From contig CALJFZ010000033.1 of assembly GCA_938074325.1 (NCBI GenBank), positions 1-64,000 on the forward strand: a stretch of DNA of 64,000 nucleotides, written 5' to 3'. Both the position numbers and the translations under genes were made by a program. Origin of the DNA: an uncultured Flavobacteriales bacterium. GTDB lineage: Bacteria > Bacteroidota > Bacteroidia > Flavobacteriales_D > Sanyastnellaceae. Shown piece after piece: positions 54,163-63,107 of this stretch. Each line of letters starts with the position of its first letter. The stretch's first letter is position 1. Under the pieces are notes generated by a model. The model had not been told where the DNA came from, did no database searches, and saw only the letters and a list, made by a program, of their open reading frames with translations.

Positions 54163-56547
54163 TTAGTTTCTTAAGATTTTTCCTTTCTGAATGAGGCTCT
54201 GCATGCGTTCCAGGGACTTTCGTTGCATGCACAGAGAGACGAAGGCCTCCCGTTCCAAATCGAGCAAATACTGCTCGGAGACGGTGGTGCGTTCGCTGAG
54301 GTCTCCTCCGCACATCACATATCCCAGCTTTTCACTGATGAGTCGGTCGTGTTCGGAGATGTAGTTGCCGCTCATCATGCTGTGCGCGCCGACATATACG
54401 ATGCCAAGCCCTTCTTGGCCGGCCACGGTGATGTCCTTCCGCTGCAGCGGTTGCGTGTATCCGGCTTCCGACAGCTCGATAGCTGCGCGCTTGGCACGTG
54501 CGAGTTGGTCGCGGCGGTTGACCACGACTTCGTCAATGCCTTCCCGTAAGTAGCCGAGTTCAAATGCCTCATATGCAGACGTTGCCACTTTGGCCTGTCC
54601 AATGGTGAGGAACCGGTCGCGCAATCGGTTAATGCGCATATCGCCTTCGTGCATTTCGTCGTTCAAACGCAGCACGAATTCCTTTGTGCCACCGCCACCT
54701 GGAATGAGTCCGACGCCGAACTCCACCAGGCCTATATAGGTCTCAGCATGAGCGACGACTTTGTCGGCATGAAGGCACATTTCACAACCGCCACCTAGGG
54801 CGAGTTGGTGAGGGGCGACAATGACTGGAATACCAGAGTAGCGCAGCCGCATGACGGTGTTCTGGAACATCCGAATGGCGTGATTCAACTCGTCGTATTC
54901 CTGTTCAACGGCCATCATGAAGATCATGCCCACGTTGGCACCGGCGCTGAACTGCGCGCCTTCATTGGAGATAACTACGCCGCGCCATTGGTCTCCACTT
55001 TCGGCCAAATCGATGGCCTTGTTGAGTCCTTCGAGCACCTCGGCGCCGATGGAATTCATCTTCGTGTGGAACGCGACATTCAGAATGCCATCGCCTAAAT
55101 CCTGGATGGTTGTGCCCGAATTGGACCACACCTTGGCGGATTCCGGAAGCCAAGCCAAGGACAGTCGTCCCTCTTGACCACCCACGGCTTCGTAGCTGTT
55201 TGATTGCGGATTCCAGCATTCACGTACGCCATCGATGTTGCGGTAGAACGTGCCTTCGCCTTTTGATTCGAAGTCCTCAATCCAAGACGGCAAGCTCAGC
55301 CCGCGGTCGGCAATGGCCTTCAAGCCTGCCTCGAAACCGATGGCATCCCAACTTTCAAACGCGCCCAATTCCCAACCAAAACCTGCGCGCAACGCATCGT
55401 CGATTCGGTAGGGTTCGTCCGCGATTTCCGGAACCCGGTTCGCTACATAAGCGAAAACATCTGCGAAGATGCGCCGGTAGAAGGTGCCGGCTTCGTCCTG
55501 GCCGTTGAAGAGTAACTTGGTCCTTTGCTCGAGGTTGTCCACGGCTTTGGCCATGTCCAGGGTGGCGAACTTGGCTTTGACCTTGGGGCGGTACTCCAGC
55601 GTTTTCAAGTCCAAGGCGAGGATTTCACTTTTGCCTTGAGCGTCCTTGACTTTCTTGTAAAATCCTGCACCGCTTTTGGAGCCCAAGAGGTTGTTGTCGA
55701 CGAGGTGCTGAACAAACGCCGGGGTTTGAAACACTTCGGCACGTTCATCGTCTGGGCAGTTCTCCGCCACACCATTGGCCACATGGACCAGTGTGTCGAG
55801 GCCCACGACATCGCACGTGCGGAAGGTGGCACTCTTCGGCCGGCCCATCGCGGGTCCAGTGAGCTTATCCACGGCTTCCACCGTCAATCCCATTTCGCTC
55901 ACGGTGTGAAAGAGGGCTTGAATGGCGAAGACGCCCACGCGATTGGCAATGAAAGCCGGAGTGTCCTTGCACATTACCACTTGCTTTCCCAAAATGCGTT
56001 CACCGTATCCCTCGAGGAAAGTCAGGACTTCGGGCTTGGTTTTGGGACCGGGAATGATTTCCAATAGCGGCAGGTACCGCGGTGGGTTGAAAAAGTGGGT
56101 GCCGCAGAAATGGGCCTGAAAGTCTTCGGAGCGCCCTTCGCTCAACTGGGCCAATGGAATCCCTGAGGTGTTGCTCGTTATAAGGGTACCGGGCTTGCGG
56201 TGTGCCTCTACCCGTTCGAACAATTGTTGCTTGATGTCCAGCCGTTCTACGACGACTTCAATGATCCAATCGCATGAGCCCAATTGGGCCATATCATCGT
56301 CGAAATTTCCCGTGGCGATGCGTTTGGCAAATCGCTTCGAATAGAGCGGTGAAGGGTTGGACTTGATGGCCGCCTTTAAGTGACCGTCCGCAATGGAATT
56401 CCGTGGGCCTTCATCCGATGGTAGGTCCAAGAGCAAAACTTCGGAACCGGTCTGCGCTAAGTGGCAGGCGATGCGCGATCCCATCACGCCTGAGCCGAGA
56501 ACGGCGACGCGTTTGATGCGATGAAAAGGAATGGGGTGGGTACTCAT
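54163..56547 (-). CDS. Fused 3-hydroxyacyl-CoA dehydrogenase / enoyl-CoA hydratase
   Basis: A 794-residue bifunctional beta-oxidation enzyme. The dehydrogenase is N-terminal, with the NAD-binding motif VLGSGVMGSRIA at about residue 15 and the substrate domain to about 400. The crotonase-fold hydratase is C-terminal (about 490-700), with NEGAQFSAGANVGM and GLIPGGGGTKEF. This order is the reverse of E. coli FadB/FadJ, so those symbols are not applied. The catalytic glutamates of the hydratase lie within the C-terminal segment. Its ATG overlaps the MarR stop (ATGA), and it is followed by thiolase five bases later. Confidence 0.93.
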   Translation of the reverse strand: MSTHPIPFHRIKRVAVLGSGVMGSRIACHLAQTGSEVLLLDLPSDEGPRNSIADGHLKAAIKSNPSPLYSKRFAKRIATGNFDDDMAQLGSCDWIIEVVVERLDIKQQLFERVEAHRKPGTLITSNTSGIPLAQLSEGRSEDFQAHFCGTHFFNPPRYLPLLEIIPGPKTKPEVLTFLEGYGERILGKQVVMCKDTPAFIANRVGVFAIQALFHTVSEMGLTVEAVDKLTGPAMGRPKSATFRTCDVVGLDTLVHVANGVAENCPDDERAEVFQTPAFVQHLVDNNLLGSKSGAGFYKKVKDAQGKSEILALDLKTLEYRPKVKAKFATLDMAKAVDNLEQRTKLLFNGQDEAGTFYRRIFADVFAYVANRVPEIADEPYRIDDALRAGFGWELGAFESWDAIGFEAGLKAIADRGLSLPSWIEDFESKGEGTFYRNIDGVRECWNPQSNSYEAVGGQEGRLSLAWLPESAKVWSNSGTTIQDLGDGILNVAFHTKMNSIGAEVLEGLNKAIDLAESGDQWRGVVISNEGAQFSAGANVGMIFMMAVEQEYDELNHAIRMFQNTVMRLRYSGIPVIVAPHQLALGGGCEMCLHADKVVAHAETYIGLVEFGVGLIPGGGGTKEFVLRLNDEMHEGDMRINRLRDRFLTIGQAKVATSAYEAFELGYLREGIDEVVVNRRDQLARAKRAAIELSEAGYTQPLQRKDITVAGQEGLGIVYVGAHSMMSGNYISEHDRLISEKLGYVMCGGDLSERTTVSEQYLLDLEREAFVSLCMQRKSLERMQSLIQKGKILRN

Positions 56548-57020
56548 GAGGAGAGAATGTGTGCTTTTGAGGAATGAGGGTCCGCGGAAAGGAGGGCGCT
56601 TGGCTCGTCTAAGATTTCATTGAGTCGCCGCATCTCGGTCAGCAGTCGGTCGACCGCTTCACCACCGAGTAGGTCGCGCAAACGTTCGTTGACCGTAACG
56701 ACCAAGTCGCGGGCCTGGCGCCGCGCGTCGATGCCGGCATCCGTTAGGAAGACGCGCATCATGCGCTTGTCTTGGTCATCTGGACGCCGTTCGATCAGTC
56801 CCATGTCTTCCATGCCACGGAGTGAACGAGAAAGACTGGTCGATTCCATGCCCATTTTCGGACCGAGTTTGGTGGAAGGGGTTCCTGTGCGCTCGGTGTG
56901 CAAGAGGATGAAAACGTAAGAGAAGGGGATGCCACGTCGTTCCGCCTCACTTGCATAAAGTTTGGACAACTTCGTCCAACCCCAGCGCAAGTGAAAATCA
57001 ATGGTTTCTTGTGGCTTCAT
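56544..57020 (-). CDS. MarR family transcriptional regulator of the beta-oxidation operon
   Basis: A 158-residue winged-helix regulator. The helix-turn-helix covers about residues 45-85 (TKLGPKMGMESTSLSRSLRGMEDMGLI) and the wing contains ERRPDDQDKRMMRVFLT, as in MarR proteins. It is the first gene of the beta-oxidation unit and is coupled to it by an ATGA overlap, so it probably represses the operon and responds to an acyl-CoA or fatty acid. A perfect 14-bp palindrome 24 bases upstream of its start is the likely operator. Ligand type is inference. Confidence 0.9.
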   Translation of the reverse strand: MKPQETIDFHLRWGWTKLSKLYASEAERRGIPFSYVFILLHTERTGTPSTKLGPKMGMESTSLSRSLRGMEDMGLIERRPDDQDKRMMRVFLTDAGIDARRQARDLVVTVNERLRDLLGGEAVDRLLTEMRRLNEILDEPSALLSADPHSSKAHILSS

Positions 57021-57043
57021 GCCGACAAGTTACGCATCAAAAG

Positions 57044-57057
57044 CTATGCATGCATAG
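57044..57057. promoter_or_regulatory. Palindromic operator candidate for the MarR regulator
   Basis: CTATGCATGCATAG is a perfect 14-bp palindrome in the 63-base gap between lolD and marR, directly before the marR start. Length and symmetry fit a MarR-dimer site. No second copy was found elsewhere in intergenic DNA of the window. Confidence 0.65.
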
Positions 57058-57083
57058 TATTTTTCAATTTGTTTGGAATGGGC

Positions 57084-57752
57084 TCAAGGCAACGCGATGT
57101 TCCCGTCCATCAAATGCAACCGAGCATCTCCTCGGCTCGCCATGGCTTCGTTGTGTGTCACGACGACAAAGGTTTGTCCTTCGCGGTCGCGCAGTTCCAC
57201 AAACAGTTCAAACAAGGAGTCCGCATTTCCCGAATCGAGGTTCCCGGTGGGCTCATCTGCAAGTACTACATCGGGCTCGTTCATCAGGGCGCGTGCAGCT
57301 GCGACACGTTGCTGTTCGCCTCCACTGAGTTGGTTCGGGAGGTGGTGGAGTCGGCTGCCCATGCCAAGGTCTTTGAGTAGCCGCTCCGCCCGGCTTTTGT
57401 GCAGACTCGAATCGTTGCCTTGAATCCAAGCCGGCATCAACACGTTTTCAACGGCAGAAAACTCTGGCAGCAAACGGTGGAATTGAAATATGAACCCAAT
57501 GCGCTGGTTCCTGAATTCAGCCAACGCCTTACCTTGAAGGCCATGCACCTGGGTTCCACCGATGGCCAACGAACCGGCATCAGGGGTGTGCAGGGTGCCG
57601 AGGATTTGAAGCAGCGTGGTTTTGCCTGCGCCACTCGCCCCCGAAATTGAGGTGATTTTATGTTGTTCGATGTCCAAATCGACGCCTTTCAATACCCTCA
57701 CATCGCCAAATGACTTGACGATTCCACGGGCCTCGATCATGATTTCGTTCAT
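57084..57752 (-). CDS. lolD: Lipoprotein-releasing ABC transporter ATPase LolD
   Basis: A 222-residue ABC ATPase of the MacB/LolD type that powers release of lipoproteins from the inner membrane by LolCE. Walker A is GASGAGKTT, the Q-loop region is FIFQFHRLLPEF (characteristic of LolD), the signature is LSGGEQQR, and Walker B is VVLADEPTGNLD. The LolC/E permease is not in the window. It is divergent from sucC, and the following marR gene seems to have its own control site. Confidence 0.9.
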   Translation of the reverse strand: MNEIMIEARGIVKSFGDVRVLKGVDLDIEQHKITSISGASGAGKTTLLQILGTLHTPDAGSLAIGGTQVHGLQGKALAEFRNQRIGFIFQFHRLLPEFSAVENVLMPAWIQGNDSSLHKSRAERLLKDLGMGSRLHHLPNQLSGGEQQRVAAARALMNEPDVVLADEPTGNLDSGNADSLFELFVELRDREGQTFVVVTHNEAMASRGDARLHLMDGNIALP

Positions 57753-57789
57753 GGTTGCAAACTACGACGGAATCCGGCGTCGTGTTTGC

Positions 57790-57797
57790 TACCTTTG
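57790..57797 (+). promoter_or_regulatory. -7 promoter element for sucC
   Basis: TACCTTTG is an exact match to TAnnTTTG, 26 bases before the sucC ATG, in the 70-base gap divergent from lolD. No convincing -33 element is seen at the expected distance. Confidence 0.5.
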
Positions 57798-57822
57798 CCC
57801 CGCATTTTAAACGATTCACCTC

Positions 57823-59034
57823 ATGAACATCCACGAGTACCAAGGCAAGTCCATTCTGAAGAGCTTCGGTGTGGCCATCCAAAACGGATACGTAGCCGAC
57901 ACCCCTGAAGCAGCGCACGAGGCAGCAGTGAAATTGGCAGAAGAAACAGGTACAGGTTGGTTTGTGGTGAAGGCCCAAATCCATGCCGGCGGCCGCGGAA
58001 AGGGCACCGTGACGGAAACGGGTTCACACGGCGTCGTGTTGGCCAAAGGCCTTGATGAGGTCAAGGGTAAGGCAGAGGGCATTTTGGGCGGTCACCTCGT
58101 GACGGCTCAAACCAACGCCCAAGGCAAGCAAGTCAACAAAGTATTGATTGCAGAGGATGTCTACGGACCCGGCGACAGCGAGCCCAAGGAGATTTACATG
58201 AGCGTGTTGCTGGACCGAGCCAATGGCCAGAACATCATCATGTACTCACCCCAAGGCGGGATGGACATTGAGGCGGTTGCAGAAGAAACGCCGGAGTTGA
58301 TTTTCAAGGAAGCCATCGATCCGACGTTGGGTTTGCAAGGTTTCCAAGCGCGCCGCATCGCGTTCAATTTGGGCTTGAGCGGAAAGGCGTTCAAGGAGAT
58401 GACCAAATTCGTGAATGCCTTGTACAACGCTTACGTTGGCAGCGATGCAACGATGTTCGAAATCAACCCCGTGTTGAAGACGGCGGACGACCGTGTCATC
58501 GCAGTGGACTCGAAGGTATCTCTGGACGGAAACGCCTTGTACCGCCACCCGGACTACGCAGCGATGCGTGACACCACGGAAGAGGATCCCACGGAAGTGG
58601 AAGCGGATGAAGCAGGGCTCAATTACGTGAAGCTCGACGGTAACGTAGGCTGCATGGTCAACGGAGCTGGTTTGGCCATGGCGACCATGGACATCATCAA
58701 GTTGAGCGGTGGAGACCCTGCAAACTTCTTGGACGTAGGAGGTACTGCGGATGCTGCCCGCGTAGAGAAGGCGTTCCGCATCATCCTCAAGGATCCTGCG
58801 GTAAAGGCCATATTGGTCAACATCTTCGGAGGAATCGTTCGATGTGACCGCGTCGCTCAAGGCGTGGTGGATGCCTACCGCAACATGGGGAACATCGAGG
58901 TTCCGATCATCGTTCGTCTTCAGGGGACCAACGCCGAAGAAGCCAAGCGCTTGATCGACGAGTCGGGCTTGGAAGTGAAGTCAGTAATTCTTTTGAAGGA
59001 AGCAGCCGAAGCAGTCGCCGAGGTGCTCGCCTAA
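57823..59034 (+). CDS. sucC: Succinyl-CoA ligase (ADP-forming) subunit beta
   Basis: A 403-residue TCA-cycle enzyme subunit that makes ATP or GTP from succinyl-CoA. The ATP-grasp domain starts [17 protein letters not shown] and carries [14 protein letters not shown]. The C-terminal ligase domain has [21 protein letters not shown] and [10 protein letters not shown]. It is slightly longer than the 388-residue E. coli protein. The alpha subunit gene sucD is not adjacent; the next gene is on the other strand after two bases. Confidence 0.96.
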   Translation: MNIHEYQGKSILKSFGVAIQNGYVADTPEAAHEAAVKLAEETGTGWFVVKAQIHAGGRGKGTVTETGSHGVVLAKGLDEVKGKAEGILGGHLVTAQTNAQGKQVNKVLIAEDVYGPGDSEPKEIYMSVLLDRANGQNIIMYSPQGGMDIEAVAEETPELIFKEAIDPTLGLQGFQARRIAFNLGLSGKAFKEMTKFVNALYNAYVGSDATMFEINPVLKTADDRVIAVDSKVSLDGNALYRHPDYAAMRDTTEEDPTEVEADEAGLNYVKLDGNVGCMVNGAGLAMATMDIIKLSGGDPANFLDVGGTADAARVEKAFRIILKDPAVKAILVNIFGGIVRCDRVAQGVVDAYRNMGNIEVPIIVRLQGTNAEEAKRLIDESGLEVKSVILLKEAAEAVAEVLA

Positions 59035-59036
59035 TA

Positions 59037-59699
59037 TCAATCCTCGACCTTTTCTACGGTCAGGATTCCGTCTCGAATGGGCAACAGCGTGGTGCGAACA
59101 TCACTGCGGTTTGCCCATTCGGCGCATAGGGACTCTAGGTGTTGGCTGGTCGCGTCTTTATCGGTGCGGGAGGGCAAGACTTTTCCCCACCACAGCACGT
59201 TGTCCACCAACATCCAGCCGCCTGGGCGCAATAAAGGCAAGCATTGCTCCATGTATTCCCCGGTGCGTGGTTTGTCTGCATCGATCCAAATCAAATCATA
59301 CCGGCCGCGCAATGTGGGAAGTATATCCGACGCCTCCGCATTGTGACGCTGCACTGCCGAGTAAATGCCTGCTTTCTTCCAAAACTCGTCTTGGATGGAA
59401 TTCAGTTCATCGTTGGGTTCCACCGTATCGATGAGCCCGCCATCCTGCAGTCCATGCGCGAGGCAAATCGTGGAATACCCCGTGTAGGTTCCCAATTCCA
59501 ACACCCGTTCCGGCCGGACCATGCGGCTCCAGTTTTGCAGGAATTTACCTTGAATGGGGTCGCTGAGCATTTGCGGCGTCAGCACCGATTGCCAGGTTTT
59601 GCGTCGAAGCTCCGCCAAAACACCATCCTCCGCTGTGCTGTGCGAGACGGCGTAAGCCAGTAACTCGTCGTCCATTTGATGCGTTTCAGCCACCTTCAT
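59037..59699 (-). CDS. Class I SAM-dependent O-methyltransferase (caffeoyl-CoA/COMT-like)
   Basis: A 220-residue soluble methyltransferase. SAM motif I is VLELGTYTGYSTICLA near residue 55, followed by VEPNDEL, then LIWIDADKPRTGEYME and GGWMLVDNVLWWGKV, which match the small cation-dependent O-methyltransferases (COMT/YrrM type). Substrate unknown. I use the ATG at 59699; a TTG five codons upstream is possible. It converges tightly with sucC. Confidence 0.88.
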   Translation of the reverse strand: MKVAETHQMDDELLAYAVSHSTAEDGVLAELRRKTWQSVLTPQMLSDPIQGKFLQNWSRMVRPERVLELGTYTGYSTICLAHGLQDGGLIDTVEPNDELNSIQDEFWKKAGIYSAVQRHNAEASDILPTLRGRYDLIWIDADKPRTGEYMEQCLPLLRPGGWMLVDNVLWWGKVLPSRTDKDATSQHLESLCAEWANRSDVRTTLLPIRDGILTVEKVED

Positions 59700-59746
59700 C
59701 CATTTTGCCTTCAAAGGTCAGGCACGGTGCGCCTCCCTTCCAAAAT

Positions 59747-60418
59747 TCAAAAGCAGTACAATCCAAATTCGGACAGGAAGAGAAGCAAATCGGAGGCACC
59801 GACCACGCCGTCGTCATTGAAGTCGGCCTCTTCAAGGCAGTTTTCTGTGCAGTCAAACGTGCCCAGGAAGATCAGCAAGTCGGCGGTTCCGATGATTTGG
59901 TCGGCATTCATGTCGGTAAGGCATGTGGTCAGTTCGTCGGTACTCAAAAGCCCATTGCAATCGTTGTCAAAGCCTTGGTTGGTGCCGTCTGCTCCCGGGA
60001 AAACCAAGGGATTGGTGTCGTTGCAGTCGCAGAGATTGGTCCACGTATCGTTGTCCGCGTCCTGGATGCCGGCGCACTCGTTGAAGCCGGCTTCGCAGTT
60101 GGATAAGGCGCATTCGGCACAGGCTTCCTCGGTGCCAAATGCACAAGCGAAATAGCAGTTTTGGATGACACAAACAACCTGTTCGCCAAAGCACCCGATG
60201 CAAGGAACAGTCAGTTCAAGTTGCTCAATCATGCAAGTCTCAAGGCATTCTTCGCCTTCCGACAGGCAAGCGAGGCCACAATCGGCTGAAACGGATTGAA
60301 CATACTCGGTGTTTTGGCAGATATATTCCAAATCCAAGGAGGTGCAATTCCCTTGTGCAATCCCTGCGCAGGCAATGCCCACCGCAGCAAACAACGTAAG
60401 TACAGATTTCCAAACCAT
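59747..60418 (-). CDS. Cysteine-rich secreted protein with MopE-like and dockerin-like calcium motifs
   Basis: A 223-residue secreted protein. A signal peptide ends near GIAQG (residue 21). Residues 22-125 hold many cysteines in pairs (CIGC, CVIQNC, CAECALSNC), resembling a disulfide-knotted domain I cannot name. Next comes a MopE-type putative metal-binding motif (DADNDTWTNLCDCND, NPLVFPGA, FDNDCNG). Two dockerin-like EF-hand repeats follow: DMNADQIIGTADLLIFLGTF and DFNDDGVVGASDLLLFLSEF. There is no T9SS sorting domain. The start is the ATG before the signal peptide. Role unknown; a surface or extracellular calcium-stabilised protein is likely. Confidence 0.72.
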   Translation of the reverse strand: MVWKSVLTLFAAVGIACAGIAQGNCTSLDLEYICQNTEYVQSVSADCGLACLSEGEECLETCMIEQLELTVPCIGCFGEQVVCVIQNCYFACAFGTEEACAECALSNCEAGFNECAGIQDADNDTWTNLCDCNDTNPLVFPGADGTNQGFDNDCNGLLSTDELTTCLTDMNADQIIGTADLLIFLGTFDCTENCLEEADFNDDGVVGASDLLLFLSEFGLYCF

Positions 60419-60496
60419 ACTATAAGATACGAAATGTGCGCCGCGAAAACAAAACACAAACGCGGTTCGGTATCCTTCGAGTACCTTCGCGGCGGC

Positions 60497-60859
60497 ATGG
60501 CAAGGCAAAAGAAAAGCAAGCGAATTCGCTCTGAGAACGGTGGTATGGTTTTCAGCACGGCGGTAGATTGGAGCCCAGAAACGGGGTCGAATGACGCGGC
60601 GGAATCCCTCGATCCAACCCGTACGACGCTTTACGTCAGTTTGGACCGAAAGCAACGGGCAGGCAAGCCGGTCACCATGGTTGAAGGATTGGAAGGAGAT
60701 GGGATGGCGTTGATGGTGCTGGGAAAGGAATTGAAGGCGCTGTGCGGAGCGGGTGGAGCAGTAAAAGAAGGTGTGATTCTTGTTCAGGGCGAACACCGGG
60801 ACAAGGTCATCGAGCGCCTGGAATCAAAAGGATATAAAGTCAAACGCAAGGGCGGATGA
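60497..60859 (+). CDS. eIF1/SUI1-like translation factor (YciH family)
   Basis: A 120-residue protein with a lysine-rich start (MARQKKSKRIRSENGG) and a C-terminal SUI1 domain: LYVSLDRKQRAGKPVTMVEGL, then LGKELKALCGAGGAVKEGVILVQGEH, the basic loop and core of eIF1-type factors. YciH-like bacterial homologues influence start-site fidelity in translation. I start at the ATG at 60497; more upstream codons are open but run into the divergent secreted-protein gene. Its stop overlaps the next ATG by four bases. Confidence 0.9.
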   Translation: MARQKKSKRIRSENGGMVFSTAVDWSPETGSNDAAESLDPTRTTLYVSLDRKQRAGKPVTMVEGLEGDGMALMVLGKELKALCGAGGAVKEGVILVQGEHRDKVIERLESKGYKVKRKGG

Positions 60860-62106
60860 ACGAAAAGATGAACCCACCAGAAGAGCAAGCGGAAAGCGCC
60901 TACAACGGCCTACCGCTGTACTTCGCTAAAACCTTGGCGAGCTTAGAAGATTTCCTGGAGACTGAGCTGGTAGAGCTGGGATGTGTAGGGGTCAAGCAGG
61001 CCAAACGTGGCGTGGAGTTCCACGCAGACATGGGCACCTTGTTCAAGGTTTGCATGTCCAGCCGTTTCGCTTTGACCGTTCTGCGGCCTGTGCTCACCTT
61101 TGATGCGCAGAACCCCGATGCCTTGTATGACGAGGCGAAGCGTTGGGATTGGGGTGCAATCATGTCGCCTTCGTCTTCGTTTTCCATCGATGTCACAGTG
61201 CACTCATCAGTCTTCACGCATTCGCAATTCGCGATGCTCCGTCTGAAGGACGCGGTCGTGGATCACTTCCGCGAGTTTTCGGGGTTGCGCCCTGGCATCA
61301 ACCGGGAAGATCCCGACATCCGAATCCATTTGCACATTGCTCACACCACAGTGACGATTTCCCTGGATGCTGCTGGCCGGCCTTTGAGTCGCAGGGGCTA
61401 CCGACCAGCGGGTGCCAAAGCTCCACTGAATGAAGTGTTGGCAGCAGGCTTGCTCGCTCATGCAGGATGGAAACCGGGCGTCCCGCTGTACGATGCGATG
61501 TGCGGTTCAGGAACGTTCACATTGGAAGCCGCCCTCTGGGCCGATGGATACCCCATTCAATGGCACCGACGCAAGTTTGCCTTCATGGATTGGCGAGGGT
61601 TTGATGAGGACGAGTGGTGGGCGGTTCGCGATCAGTTGAAGGCTCAGCGTGAGCCAGTTGAGACGCCTTTGTATGCGTCCGATCGCGACTTTGCAGCCAT
61701 TTCGCAAACCCGCCAAGCATTGGCTAACATGGAATTGGCCGGGCGCGCTGAGTTGGGGCGGATGGACTTTTTCAAACTCAAGCCACGCTCTGAGTCGGGG
61801 TTGCTCGTGCTCAATCCACCATACGGCGAGCGGCTGCCCTTGGAAGATGCACCGGCGTTCTACGGCAAAATTGGCGATGCGCTCAAGGCCAACTGGTCAG
61901 GATACTCGGCATGGATCATTTCTTCCGATGTGGAAGGGCTGAAGCGTGTGGGACTGAAGACCAAACGCCGCATCAAGTGTTTCAACGGCCCAATGGAATG
62001 CCGGTGGATGGGTTGGGATTTGTACGATGGGACGAAGCTTGGCGCTCCCGCTGAGGGCGCGACCGAAGATCCTGCGGCTCCGACCGAAGAAGAAAACAAG
62101 GCATAA
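60856..62106 (+). CDS. THUMP-domain RNA methyltransferase (RlmL/Trm11-like)
   Basis: A 416-residue enzyme expected to methylate guanine N2 in RNA, with 23S rRNA G2445 the best guess by similarity to the N-terminal half of E. coli RlmL. A THUMP domain (about 20-170) precedes a Rossmann methyltransferase domain with LYDAMCGSGTFTLEAAL (SAM site) and the catalytic LNPPYGERL. It lacks the second methyltransferase half of E. coli RlmL, which carries the RlmK activity. The C terminus is an acidic Ala/Pro/Glu tail. The start overlaps the SUI1 gene (ATGA), and a bidirectional terminator follows. Confidence 0.9.
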   Translation: MNEKMNPPEEQAESAYNGLPLYFAKTLASLEDFLETELVELGCVGVKQAKRGVEFHADMGTLFKVCMSSRFALTVLRPVLTFDAQNPDALYDEAKRWDWGAIMSPSSSFSIDVTVHSSVFTHSQFAMLRLKDAVVDHFREFSGLRPGINREDPDIRIHLHIAHTTVTISLDAAGRPLSRRGYRPAGAKAPLNEVLAAGLLAHAGWKPGVPLYDAMCGSGTFTLEAALWADGYPIQWHRRKFAFMDWRGFDEDEWWAVRDQLKAQREPVETPLYASDRDFAAISQTRQALANMELAGRAELGRMDFFKLKPRSESGLLVLNPPYGERLPLEDAPAFYGKIGDALKANWSGYSAWIISSDVEGLKRVGLKTKRRIKCFNGPMECRWMGWDLYDGTKLGAPAEGATEDPAAPTEEENKA

Positions 62107-62136
62107 AAAAACGGCTCCCGAATAGGAGCCGTTTCT
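62104..62136. terminator. Bidirectional rho-independent terminator
   Basis: ACGGCTCC (62111-62118) pairs with GGAGCCGT (62125-62132) around six bases. It is flanked by A-run 62104-62110, which gives a strong T-run on the minus strand, and a short TTT on the plus strand. It serves both the RlmL-like gene and the convergent T9SS cargo gene. Confidence 0.85.
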
Positions 62137-62154
62137 GTTTGTTAATGCGATGCC

Positions 62155-63066
62155 TTACTGCACCAATACGTTGGTTACCCAACGTCCTGAGTTGGACGTG
62201 AACTGAGCAGTATATGTTCCTGCTTGCAGGGCACTGATGTCCACGCTTGGCGCTGTGCCTTGCACCTGAACATTCATGACCTCGCGCCCCATGGCATCGG
62301 TGAGGGTCAAGAAGCCTGCACCCTCTGTTCCGATCCGAATGGCGTCGGTTGCAGGGTTGGGATAAACGTTTAAGGATTGCGCAGGCAGCCACTCGCTGAC
62401 GCCGTTGATGAATCCGGTCACGATGTCATCCGCGTAACGGGGCTCGATCTTGTACTCTTCGAACGTGTAGTGAATGCAACCGGTGATGGCGTAATACTCG
62501 TCCTGGATCCAACCGTCCTCTGGCAAGTACATGTAGTCATTGGTTTTGACTTCACCGCTTCCATCGTCGAAAATGGCTTCGCCGTAGTCCGCATCGGGAT
62601 TGACGCATACTGCATTGACGACCTGCACGAGGCAACCTTCGTAGGCCTCACTCGATGCCAATTCACCAGTCGTAACAACGGACGGCGCAGGAACATCGTT
62701 GCCTTGGCTCAGGGTTTCGAAATAGCTCACGTTGACCAATTCAGTCACATCGTAGAATTCCTGAACCTCACCTTCGATGATGACTTCGTCTCCGATTTCG
62801 GGTGCCTGTGTGTTGTCATAGACAAAAATGCCATTCCACGGTCCTTCGCCGTCTTGGATGAAATAGCCAATGACCCCTGAGGTGGCGGACGTCATATTGT
62901 TAGCAGTAACAATGCCCGTAGTGGTAACCGACAGGCCGACCAAAGGCGAGCTGAAGAGTTCACCCTGAATTTCAGCAATGGAATGCGTGACGGCTTGCGC
63001 CGAAGAGGTGGTTTGAAGTCCAAAAGCCAGCGCAGCTGCGAGGCCCCAAGCGTAAATGTGTTTCAT
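62155..63066 (-). CDS. T9SS cargo protein with OB-fold nuclease-associated domain
   Basis: A 303-residue secreted protein. A signal peptide ends near SSAQA (residue 24). An OB-fold domain (about 28-215) follows, of the type found in front of extracellular endonucleases: TTTGIVTANN, GYFIQDGEGPWNGIFVY, GDEVIIEGEVQEFYDVTEL. A type A T9SS sorting domain starts VYPNPATDAIRIG and ends WVTNVLVQ. There is no catalytic nuclease domain, so a binding role is more likely. It uses the T9SS encoded in this window. Confidence 0.85.
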   Translation of the reverse strand: MKHIYAWGLAAALAFGLQTTSSAQAVTHSIAEIQGELFSSPLVGLSVTTTGIVTANNMTSATSGVIGYFIQDGEGPWNGIFVYDNTQAPEIGDEVIIEGEVQEFYDVTELVNVSYFETLSQGNDVPAPSVVTTGELASSEAYEGCLVQVVNAVCVNPDADYGEAIFDDGSGEVKTNDYMYLPEDGWIQDEYYAITGCIHYTFEEYKIEPRYADDIVTGFINGVSEWLPAQSLNVYPNPATDAIRIGTEGAGFLTLTDAMGREVMNVQVQGTAPSVDISALQAGTYTAQFTSNSGRWVTNVLVQ

Positions 63067-63093
63067 GTAGAGGATATTGTGAGTGTACCTTTG
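63064..63093 (+). promoter_or_regulatory. Promoter element for the SDR gene
   Basis: TACCTTTG at 63086-63093 matches TAnnTTTG exactly, 14 bases before the ATG at 63108. TTTC near 63061-63064 is at about the right distance for a -33 element. The divergent T9SS cargo gene begins at 63066. Confidence 0.5.
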
Positions 63094-63107
63094 AGGGACA
63101 AAGAGAA

